Shown in pieces: positions 1 to 5,847 of a stretch of 8,676 bases of DNA. The stretch lies in assembly GCA_031284105.1 (NCBI GenBank), contig JAITAN010000217.1:1-8676 (forward strand), written 5' to 3'. The DNA is from Treponema sp. Its GTDB lineage: Bacteria; Spirochaetota; Spirochaetia; Treponematales; Breznakiellaceae. The position numbers were made by a program, and so were the translations under genes. Under the pieces are notes generated by a model, which ran no database searches, had not been told where the DNA came from, and worked only from the letters and a program-made list of their open reading frames with translations. The first letter of the stretch is position 1. Each line of letters opens with the position of its first letter.

Positions 1-44
1 GCGCAAACACGTTTGCGGCGGGGTATTAAACCCTACCGGGCGCT

Positions 45-76
45 GCCGCGCTCCAGGTGAGCGCGTGGACTGAAAC
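45..76 (+). CRISPR. Solitary type I-C-like CRISPR repeat (possibly array end)
   Basis: This 32-base unit has the architecture of a type I-C CRISPR repeat. It opens with GCCGC, contains a perfect 7-bp inverted repeat (CGCGCTC at 47-53, GAGCGCG at 59-65) around a 5-base loop, and ends GTGGACTGAAAC. Known type I-C repeats are about 32 bases, have a GC-rich palindrome and end in GTGGATTGAAAC or close to it. Only one copy is visible. If bases 9-44 were a spacer of usual length, the preceding repeat would end at base 8 with CAAAC rather than GAAAC, which is a poor match. The unit is therefore either a degenerate terminal repeat of an array lying to the left, an orphan repeat, or a chance hairpin. 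No cas gene is in the window. Confidence 0.3.
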
Positions 77-124
77 AATACATGACTGTAGACTACAAAA
101 AATTAAAAAGGAGATATAAATTTT

Positions 125-622
125 ATGAATATCAGAGAAGCAAACATACATGATGTTGACCGTATAAATGATGTACATAATCAAGCCGTCCGGGAGAAAT
201 TTAAAGTTGCTTATTTAAGGCAGCGGACAAAAGAAGAAGCAATGGAATGGTTTAAAGAACACAATAGTAAAGAATATCCAATTTATGTTGCGGATATTGA
301 CAGCACCGTAGTTGGTTTCGTATATATTAATGAATATAGGCCGGGAAGAATAGCATTAAAACAAACCGCTGAAATTAGTTATTTTATTGACGAAAATTAT
401 AGAAGAAGAGGGATAGGGAAAAAATTAGTTGAGTATATGGAATCAAACTGTTATAAATTGGGTATAAAAACATTATTTGCAATAATAATTGATAACAATG
501 AGGCAAGTATAAAATTGATAGAAACATGTGGATATAGGAAATGGGGATATTTACCTAATATTGCGGTTTTCGATACTATAGAAGTAGGCCATTTATATTA
601 TGGAAAAAGAATACTACCCTAA
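125..622 (+). CDS. GNAT family N-acetyltransferase (phosphinothricin acetyltransferase-like)
   Basis: This 165-residue protein has a single GNAT fold and probably transfers acetyl from acetyl-CoA to a small amine in the cytoplasm. Residues 93-98 (RRRGIG) form the acetyl-CoA pyrophosphate-binding motif A. The block around residues 125-137 (NEASIKLIETCGY) is the conserved N-x-x-S/A-I-x-L-x-E-x-x-G-Y/F motif. The overall layout, including WFKEH near residue 42 and VGF near 63, resembles the PAT/Bar/MnaT group that acetylates methionine sulfoximine or phosphinothricin-like amino acids. The natural substrate cannot be read from the sequence. Length is normal for the family. The start is supported by AAGGAG at 108-113, 11 bases before the ATG. 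The gene is far more AT-rich than its neighbours (bases 421-480 are 14 of 60 G+C) and uses many A/T-ending codons, suggesting recent acquisition. It lies between a CRISPR-like repeat and a pseudogene and appears to be transcribed alone. Confidence 0.85.
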   Translation: MNIREANIHDVDRINDVHNQAVREKFKVAYLRQRTKEEAMEWFKEHNSKEYPIYVADIDSTVVGFVYINEYRPGRIALKQTAEISYFIDENYRRRGIGKKLVEYMESNCYKLGIKTLFAIIIDNNEASIKLIETCGYRKWGYLPNIAVFDTIEVGHLYYGKRILP

Positions 623-756
623 TTAATAAACAAAGAAAGTACAGTATATATAATATTGGAATACGGGTACATTGCGCCTAGCAAGACCGTGCATATGCTT
701 CGCCGCTGAAGCGGATCGGGTTACGAAAATCGAAAACCGCCGCTACAGCCGGAGTG
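623..756. other. Intergenic stretch between acetyltransferase and lactonase pseudogene
   Basis: There is no gene here. The first 40 bases or so are AT-rich like the acetyltransferase gene. From about 665 the composition returns to the GC-richer background, so the edge of the acquired segment is probably near there. A small hairpin-forming stretch (GCTTC ... GAAGC) lies near 698-713 and has no T-tract, so no clear terminator for the upstream gene is seen. Confidence 0.5.
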
Positions 757-1505
757 TTAGCAATAGATTGTTACCACACGATGATGCACGCGCCTGAACG
801 CTTCGTATTCACGGACCTTTTCCGGCAGCGTCCCGTCAAGCCTGCCGATGCGGAAGACAACAAGGTTATCCGAGTCCTGATGACGGGATAGCCGCACCGG
901 TTCAAGCGGCCCTTCTTCCATAATGCGAACCAGTACGGTACCGTTGTACCCGCGGGTTGACGCATAGAAGAGCCGGGCGCCGGCCCCGAACTTGAGCGCG
1001 GCGGCGGTCTGTACCTTCGGTGTTGCCGGCCGGAGCAGCGGCTTTTACCTGTTCCGGTCAAAGGTAAACGTCCATATTTTGTCCGAGCCTAAATTACAGG
1101 CACGCGCAAGAGCGGGCCGCCCTTTCGCCGCCTCGTGTAGGATACAAGAATGACCGTGCCGGGCTTCCCGGCGCACTTTACCGGGGGATCCGTTCCCGTA
1201 CATTGAACGGCCTGGATACATCCGCCGATACTTCCATCCGTATAATTAGAAACAACCGCGTATGTCCCGCTTTTATCAAGCGCGATATGACCCTTCCCCT
1301 GCCGGCGCCTTGGTTAATAAGAGAGAGCTTTTCTCTCTGCGGGCCGCTCGGTACAAAAGCGGACGCGGCGCCGGTAGGCTGCCGCGGAATTCGTTGATCT
1401 CATTTGTTACGCGTACAGACGCTTTTTTGAAGCGAGCGAGGAATTCGGATCTCGCCGCTTCCGCTGCAATACACAAGTTCCTTGAATAACACCGGTATTA
1501 TATTT
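757..1505 (-). pseudogene. pgl: Decayed 6-phosphogluconolactonase / YbhE-type lactonase
   Basis: Reading the minus strand across frames recovers a seven-bladed beta-propeller lactonase (the family of E. coli Pgl/YbhE). In order, 1505-1410 gives NTGVIQGTC and KKRLYA; 1410-1380 in the next frame gives VTNEINEFRGS; 1378-1301 gives GAASAFVPSG and EKLSLINQGAG; 1289 down to about 1171 gives HIALDKSGTYAVVSNYTDG; and 1170-757 gives EARHGHSC, LGSDKIWTFTFDRN, LFYASTRGYNG, QDSDNLVVFRI and a final VTIYC before a TAA at 759-757. The last segment also has an in-frame TAA just after FDRNR. These blocks follow the family order (H-x-A-L-D ... N-Y; H-x-H-S; D-L-G-x-D; N-R-G; N-Q-D-S-D-N). At about 750 bases it is shorter than the roughly 1 kb of an intact gene, and material is missing before LFYAS and before QDSDN. 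An intact version would hydrolyse 6-phosphogluconolactone or a related lactone. No start codon or ribosome site is identifiable. Confidence 0.8.
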
Positions 1506-1642
1506 GGACAAATAATCAATACAAATAATAATAAGAATCAAAAAAGAAGCTAACAAGGCGTTAAGCGAATACGCTATCGGCATTTTTCCTGTTCTCTCCC
1601 TTCTGCGAATCATCCATGCCGCTCGATACGAATTCTCTGCCG
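1506..1642. other. Intergenic stretch between lactonase pseudogene and gpsA
   Basis: These 137 bases hold no recognised gene. The part near 1500-1550 is AT-rich and, on the minus strand, translates to a short hydrophobic stretch (LLASFLILIIICI) that runs in frame into the first readable lactonase block. It might be a remnant of that gene's N-terminus or unrelated sequence. No clear terminator follows the gpsA stop. Confidence 0.4.
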
Positions 1643-2710
1643 TTAAGATAAACTATCCAAGAAATTTTTCAGAAATTCTTCGGCTTCAATTTCCCTGTTC
1701 AAGATTTGATGAAGTCCCATGCTTATCGGCATCTTGAGTCTGTACTTTTCCGCCAATACTTTTACGTATTTGGCGGCGGCGACGCCTTCAGGCAAATAGC
1801 CGACTTCTTTAATACGGCTTAACAAATCGTCCAAATCCTCGAACCGCTCAAGAATACGCTTCTCAATGATTTCCCGCCCGAACCGGCGGTTCCGCCCCCA
1901 GATCGAGCGGCAGGTAACGTCAAGATCGCCGACGCCGGAAATAGAGGTAAATGTTTCGGGATGGGTTGATCCCATTGCGTACCCAAGGGTCTGTATCTCA
2001 TTCAGTCCTGCGGCAAGGAGCAGCGATTCGGTACCGTCGCCGAACATGCCGCTCACCGCGTCGTTAGCGCCTGTTTTGAGCGCGTCAAGCATACCGAATG
2101 CTATGGCGATAACGTTCTTTGCCGCGGCCGCCACTTGGACGCCCTTTACGTCGAAGGATGAGAATACCAAAAGCCGCTCGCTTTTGAGCAGGTTCCTGAA
2201 CCGGATCGAATTCTTAGCGCTTTCGCTTGCCGCGATAAGCCCGGTGATCTTTCCGCGTCCTACTTCTTCGGCGTGGCTTGGTCCCGCTATGTAAACAAGG
2301 GAATGTTGGTAGAACCCGGGAAGATAATCTTCCAGCGTTTCAAGGATAAGTTTCGGTCCTTTGGGGCTTGGTAAAAATCCCTTGGTAATAACGGCGATGG
2401 TTGTTTCTCCATCTCGGATTGATGGGATGAGAAGAATTTTTTTTACCGTGTCCAAAAGATAAAGAGATGGAGACGCCAAAATAAGAAATTCTCGATTGCC
2501 GGCCGCTTCCGTCAAGTCTGCGGTTGCCCTTAGTTTTTCGGGAAGCTCAACATCGGGCAAGAACCGCGGATTGATATGCCGCTCGTTTATATCTTCCGCT
2601 ACAGCGCGCTCAAGCCCCCAAATAACAACATCCATACCCTTATCCGCTATTACCTTGGCAACCGCGGTTCCCCATGCGCCTGCGCCTAATACGGCAACGC
2701 ATTCACTCAT
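1643..2710 (-). CDS. gpsA: NAD(P)H-dependent glycerol-3-phosphate dehydrogenase
   Basis: This 355-residue cytoplasmic enzyme interconverts dihydroxyacetone phosphate and sn-glycerol 3-phosphate with NAD(P)H, supplying the backbone for phospholipid synthesis. The N-terminal Rossmann fold shows GAGAWG at residues 9-14. K110 (VITKG), the GPSHAEEV block at 143-150, the active-site K198 in AAAKN, and SGVGDLDVTC at 258-267 followed by GRNRRFG are all hallmarks of GpsA. Length is normal. An upstream in-frame ATG at 2764 would add 18 residues, but the ATG at 2710 is chosen because GGAGG lies 5 bases before it and family members begin directly with the nucleotide-binding strand. The upstream pepF stop is 22 bases away on the same strand, so the gene is probably translated from a shared mRNA. 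Confidence 0.96.
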   Translation of the reverse strand: MSECVAVLGAGAWGTAVAKVIADKGMDVVIWGLERAVAEDINERHINPRFLPDVELPEKLRATADLTEAAGNREFLILASPSLYLLDTVKKILLIPSIRDGETTIAVITKGFLPSPKGPKLILETLEDYLPGFYQHSLVYIAGPSHAEEVGRGKITGLIAASESAKNSIRFRNLLKSERLLVFSSFDVKGVQVAAAAKNVIAIAFGMLDALKTGANDAVSGMFGDGTESLLLAAGLNEIQTLGYAMGSTHPETFTSISGVGDLDVTCRSIWGRNRRFGREIIEKRILERFEDLDDLLSRIKEVGYLPEGVAAAKYVKVLAEKYRLKMPISMGLHQILNREIEAEEFLKNFLDSLS

Positions 2711-2715
2711 ATTTT

Positions 2716-2720
2716 CCTCC
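2716..2720 (-). promoter_or_regulatory. gpsA: Strong Shine-Dalgarno site deciding the gpsA start
   Basis: On the minus strand GGAGG sits 5 bases before the ATG at 2710. It lies in the short pepF-gpsA gap and favours the internal start over the in-frame ATG at 2764, which would overlap the end of pepF. Confidence 0.85.
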
Positions 2721-2732
2721 ACATCTGAATTT

Positions 2733-4559
2733 TTAAATATGCGGACCCACAGTCCGCCGACCATAGGCCCGCCGCTTCTGGTCTTTCACAAGGTTTTCAA
2801 ACTCGTCAACTCTTTTCGCTATTATTTCCAAACTTTTTTGCCAGAATGTCTGCTGTTCAACCGTACATCCGATAGACCGCGCAACATCTTCGACTTGCGC
2901 GCAGCCGGTTAGTTTAAGCATATTTTTGTATTGCTCCGCAAACCCTTGTTTAGCGCCTGAGTATGCGGCGTATAAACCAAGTGAAAAAAGCTGCCCAAAG
3001 GCATAGGGATAGTTATAGAAGCTCAGTTCCGCATTGTAATAATGGCTTTTTACGGCCCACATATACGGATGCAGCAGATTTTCATCAAGCCCGCCGCCGT
3101 ACGTCTTCTTTTGCGCGTCAAGCATAAGCGCGCATAGTTCTGCAGGGGACAATTCCGCCAGAGCGCGGCGTTCAAACAGCATATTCTCAAAATAGAAGCG
3201 CGACAGTATATCGACAATGACTTGACAGCACTCCTTGAGGTTTCCCTCTATTAAAAATAATTTCTCCGCATTGGTTTTCGCATTCGAATAGGCGCCCTCA
3301 AAGATGATGGTTTCCGCAAACACGCTTGCGGTTTCGGCTAGGGTCATGGGATACACGGCCCGCGTACGGGGCAGAGCTTTGATAACCTCGTGGTGCCACG
3401 CGTGTCCAAGTTCATGGGCTACGGTACTCACACTGTCGAAAGAGCCGTCGAAATTGCAAAGAATACGAGAAACGCCCGCAAGCGGGAAGTCCGTGCAGTA
3501 CGCACCGCCCACTTTGCCTTCCCGTATTCCGGCGTCTATCCAATGCTCATCAAAAGCGGAACGTGCAAACGTACCCATCGCCGGATCAAAAGCCGAAAAC
3601 TGATTCACGATGAATTCAGACGCCTCGGCAAACGTCCAACGCCGCCCTTCGCCGACAGGCGCAAACAGATCGTAGAACGCGCATACGGGGATTTCAAGCG
3701 CCGCGGCCTTTATTTTGAGGTACCTGCGGAACAACGGCAAGGAATTTTCCAATGCGGCAATGAGGGAAGAAAGCGTTTTTTCACCCATACGCGACTGAAA
3801 CGCCGATTTCTGCAAAGGTTGATATGCGCCGGCCGCATCGCTCCAGCCTCGCCGTGTATCGACGGTACGGGATGCGCCTTTTACCCCGTTCAGCGCGGCC
3901 GCAAGCGGAATCTCAACGCTTCGCCATACCTCAATTTCCGCTTTGTACGCCTTTTCCCGTACCGGACGCTCCTTATCCATCGCCATACTGCGCAGCCGGT
4001 TGACGGTTTTCCGTTCACCGTCAATCGTACCGTATGCAGTGGAAGAAATCGTCTCGTGCAAGCGTTCCCATGCATCCGCGCCGGAATGCCCAAGGTCGTT
4101 GGCGAGGTCTTCCATTTCCGGCGTCATTTGAAAACAAGCCTTGCTCACCGACTCGGTGATGAAAAACCGGTATGGCTCAAGGTCTCGATCCCTGCTGAAT
4201 ATACCGTCCCAATCCTTCATTTCAGCGAGTTTGTTTCGTAGGATAACCGCAGCCTTACCAAGCGGCAAGCCGGCAGCCTCAACTGCATTTATTTCCGCAA
4301 GCGCCCTGCCGTTGCGGGTATCGGCCGTGTAGACGGCTTCCACATAGGACATCAGGTTTTCCTCGATGTCCGCTGCATCTTCCCATGCGCGGATCGCTTT
4401 AATGATGGAAGCGGTATCAAACGATCCTTTGAGTATTTCCAGAAGCGCAGCGATCCGTTTTTCAAGAAGAGCGATATCCCGCTTGTATTCCGGCGAATCA
4501 AAGGACGGATAAAGCGTTTCGAGATTCCATGCCGGAAGCGTATCATTAGGATTATTCAT
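2733..4559 (-). CDS. pepF: Oligoendopeptidase F, M3B family zinc metallopeptidase
   Basis: This 608-residue protein is a full-length M3 family zinc peptidase of the PepF/oligoendopeptidase F branch, which cleaves short peptides in the cytoplasm. The zinc site is HELGH at residues 382-386 (in AHELGHAWHH), with the downstream glutamate E409 in MTLAETASVF as the likely third ligand. The GGAYC block at 351-355 is typical of the M3B subfamily. The N-terminal half (about 1-200) is the helical PepF N-terminal domain. The protein has no signal peptide and begins with the usual family phrase W-N-L-x-x-L-Y. The start ATG has no visible Shine-Dalgarno sequence, and a -10-like TACTAT on the minus strand at 4579-4574 lies close enough that the transcript may have a very short leader. 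It is probably the first gene of an operon with gpsA. I see no functional link between the two products. Confidence 0.95.
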   Translation of the reverse strand: MNNPNDTLPAWNLETLYPSFDSPEYKRDIALLEKRIAALLEILKGSFDTASIIKAIRAWEDAADIEENLMSYVEAVYTADTRNGRALAEINAVEAAGLPLGKAAVILRNKLAEMKDWDGIFSRDRDLEPYRFFITESVSKACFQMTPEMEDLANDLGHSGADAWERLHETISSTAYGTIDGERKTVNRLRSMAMDKERPVREKAYKAEIEVWRSVEIPLAAALNGVKGASRTVDTRRGWSDAAGAYQPLQKSAFQSRMGEKTLSSLIAALENSLPLFRRYLKIKAAALEIPVCAFYDLFAPVGEGRRWTFAEASEFIVNQFSAFDPAMGTFARSAFDEHWIDAGIREGKVGGAYCTDFPLAGVSRILCNFDGSFDSVSTVAHELGHAWHHEVIKALPRTRAVYPMTLAETASVFAETIIFEGAYSNAKTNAEKLFLIEGNLKECCQVIVDILSRFYFENMLFERRALAELSPAELCALMLDAQKKTYGGGLDENLLHPYMWAVKSHYYNAELSFYNYPYAFGQLFSLGLYAAYSGAKQGFAEQYKNMLKLTGCAQVEDVARSIGCTVEQQTFWQKSLEIIAKRVDEFENLVKDQKRRAYGRRTVGPHI

Positions 4560-4568
4560 AAAAGAAGT

Positions 4569-4595
4569 CTAGCATAGTATCGGCAAAAATGCTAG
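4569..4595. promoter_or_regulatory. Inverted repeat upstream of pepF, possible operator
   Basis: A perfect 7-bp inverted repeat (CTAGCAT at 4569-4575, ATGCTAG at 4589-4595) with a 13-base spacer lies 10 bases upstream of the pepF start. The arm nearer the gene overlaps a -10-like TACTAT on the minus strand (4579-4574). No good -35 is seen. A repressor operator or a 5' hairpin are both possible, and chance cannot be excluded. Confidence 0.35.
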
Positions 4596-4745
4596 GACGC
4601 GTTTACACTACACAAAGAGATACAAATAGATGCTTTGGCGTTTCAGAGGCGCCGGCATTCCTTTTCAAGTCCGCAGTTAAAACTTTCACCTATCGCTCTT
4701 GAGAGATAATCCGGTTCCACGTAGACATAGTGCGGCGCTCTCTTT

Positions 4746-4766
4746 AGAGATAACCTCCTTATCTCT
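4746..4766. repeat. Perfect 8-bp hairpin with GGAGG in the minus-strand loop
   Basis: AGAGATAA (4746-4753) and TTATCTCT (4759-4766) are perfectly complementary around a 5-base loop. Read on the minus strand, which is the pepF direction, the loop is GGAGG, a consensus Shine-Dalgarno sequence. No start codon follows at the usual distance. There is no T-tract on either side, so it is not an ordinary terminator. Confidence 0.55.
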
Positions 4767-4824
4767 GATGAACACGCTCCGCTTCCGAGCCGCAAGGACG
4801 CTATGGCCCCGCGGTATGTATCGC

Positions 4825-4858
4825 TTTGCGTAGCGTGAACACGCCCTAGCGGCGCAAA
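4825..4858. repeat. Nested inverted repeats
   Basis: An outer 6-bp pair (TTTGCG at 4825-4830, CGCAAA at 4853-4858) encloses an inner 5-bp pair (GCGTG at 4833-4837, CACGC at 4840-4844). The inner loop is only two bases, so the inner pair reads better as a DNA palindrome than an RNA hairpin. The function is unknown. Confidence 0.4.
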
Positions 4859-4973
4859 AATCCACACGTGCAACAGGCTGCTAGACTCTGTCCATAATGT
4901 ACAACACGCCGCTTTTGGGGGAAAATTGAAAGAATAGGTAAAAACATCAAGCAAACCACGTATCATTTCTCTT

Positions 4974-4979
4974 TATAAT
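4974..4979 (+). promoter_or_regulatory. Candidate -10 element for radC
   Basis: A perfect TATAAT ends two bases before the first in-frame radC ATG at 4982. No convincing -35 is found 16-18 bases upstream. If this is the -10 element, transcription would start near 4986 and the first usable start would be the next in-frame ATG at 5000, residue 7. Confidence 0.35.
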
Positions 4980-4981
4980 AT

Positions 4982-5716
4982 ATGAACGATTACAATTATA
5001 TGAAGACGGATCGGAACGGCGAGGTCTGTGATTCAAATAAAAAATCTCCGAAGCCGCTTTCGTTTCCGGTTGAATACTATCCAAGGGAAAAACTCATGCA
5101 AAAGGGACCCGCATCTCTTTCCGATAAGGAATTGCTTGCTATTTTGCTTAATATGGGAATAAAAGGAAAAAAAACAAACGCCCTCGTAATGAAACTGCTG
5201 GAACGGCTGGATAAGGAAAAAGAGATACCAAGCGTGGAAAAGCTTGCCGAATTAGCCGGTCTTGGCAAGAACAGGGCTTGCTCTGTTCTTGCCATGTTGG
5301 AATTTGGAAGGAGGCGCTGGGGCGCGGCCGGAATGCGCGTACATCATCCTCAAGATATTTTTACCGTAATACGGCACTATGCGGACAGGCGGCAGGAGCG
5401 GTTCATCTGTATTTCCCTGAACGGCGCTTACGAGGTGCTTGCGGTGCGTATCGTTACTATAGGACTCGTGAATAAGACCATTGTCCACCCCCGCGAAGTG
5501 TTTGCGGATCCTCTGGCCGACCGCGCCACGGCCGTAATCTGCGCGCACAACCACCCGTCCGGGCAGCTTACCCCTTCACCGGAAGATGACGAAATTACCG
5601 AACGGCTGCAATGTTCCGCGGAAATTCTCGGTATAAACTTCCTCGACCATATAATTTTTTCGGACCGCGCCTATTTCAGCTACCGGCAGACAGGAAAGCT
5701 AAAGGAAGAACCGTAG
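4982..5716 (+). CDS. radC: RadC family JAB/JAMM-domain protein
   Basis: This 244-residue protein is a standard RadC (YicR family). A helix-hairpin-helix-like N-terminal part (about residues 35-110, including REKLMQKGPASLSDKELLAI) precedes a JAB/MPN+ metalloprotease-like domain. The metal-binding signature is H189-N-H191-P-S-G followed by D202 in SPEDDEIT, so the zinc-site residues are intact. RadC is named for DNA repair, but its biochemical function is not established, and the original radC phenotype was later traced to another gene. The start is uncertain: ATG at 4982 is the longest frame, while ATG at 5000 fits better with the TATAAT at 4974-4979. Neither has a Shine-Dalgarno sequence. The first 25 residues are variable and not conserved. 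The gene is divergent from pepF and is separated from the following radical SAM gene by 131 bases. Confidence 0.93.
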   Translation: MNDYNYMKTDRNGEVCDSNKKSPKPLSFPVEYYPREKLMQKGPASLSDKELLAILLNMGIKGKKTNALVMKLLERLDKEKEIPSVEKLAELAGLGKNRACSVLAMLEFGRRRWGAAGMRVHHPQDIFTVIRHYADRRQERFICISLNGAYEVLAVRIVTIGLVNKTIVHPREVFADPLADRATAVICAHNHPSGQLTPSPEDDEITERLQCSAEILGINFLDHIIFSDRAYFSYRQTGKLKEEP

Positions 5717-5718
5717 AT

Positions 5719-5742
5719 AGCCGGTTACCGTAGGCTCTTTTC
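5719..5742 (+). terminator. Weak candidate terminator after radC
   Basis: Just after the radC stop, AGC and CGG pair with CCG and GCT around a TTA loop, with a 3-base bulge on the right arm, and are followed by CTTTTCTC. The stem is short and the T-tract is interrupted, so this is a weak call. The rest of the gap to 5847 contains GCGAC ... GTCGC (5753-5777), a further short inverted repeat, and an AT-rich stretch near 5811-5830 that may hold the promoter of the next gene. Confidence 0.3.
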
Positions 5743-5847
5743 TCCATCACCTGCGACGCCGCCGGCTCTTTGGTCGCGGCATTCTCAATATTCGAGCAGG
5801 GTCATACCGCTTGTTTATATTTCAATTATGGTATACGCTAACTCTCT

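Larger units (their letters stand above)
4596..4981. other. Structured intergenic region between divergent pepF and radC
   Basis: About 385 bases have no convincing gene. The stretch is rich in inverted and direct repeats: AGAGATA recurs near 4616, 4701 and 4746 with its complement near 4760, and AACACGC recurs near 4771, 4839 and 4903. A minus-strand frame is open from 4966 to 4643, but its translation is cysteine- and arginine-rich, shows no family motif and looks non-coding. The divergent promoters for pepF and radC must lie here. The rest may be a dispersed intergenic repeat, an untranslated leader or a small RNA. I cannot tell which. Confidence 0.5.

Noticed and set aside
1..20. LacI/PurR-type operator at the palindrome CGCAAAC ... 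GTTTGCG
   Set aside because: The two half-sites are separated by two extra bases compared with the usual PurR box, and no regulated gene start is nearby.
1..60. End of an upstream coding region (frame open to TGA at 58-60)
   Set aside because: Only 19 codons are visible, with no recognisable motif. The stretch overlaps the CRISPR-like unit and has palindromic structure, so coding cannot be supported.
674..763. Integron attC-like site after the acetyltransferase (GCCTAGC ... GTTAGCA)
   Set aside because: Neither end fits the core-site consensus, no matching site precedes the gene, and the right end overlaps the last codons and stop of the lactonase remnant, so it predates any cassette insertion.
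771..1061. Minus-strand open frame of 96 codons
   Set aside because: It is in a different frame from the lactonase remnant that explains this stretch, and its proline/arginine-rich translation resembles a shadow frame.
3390..4241. Open frame of 283 codons on the plus strand
   Set aside because: It is antisense to pepF, which has complete catalytic motifs. The translation is arginine-rich without recognisable domains.
4643..4966. Minus-strand open frame of 107 codons starting after AAGAGA
   Set aside because: It has a passable ribosome site, but the cysteine- and serine-rich translation shows no domain, and it runs through several hairpins. It is treated as non-coding, with some doubt.
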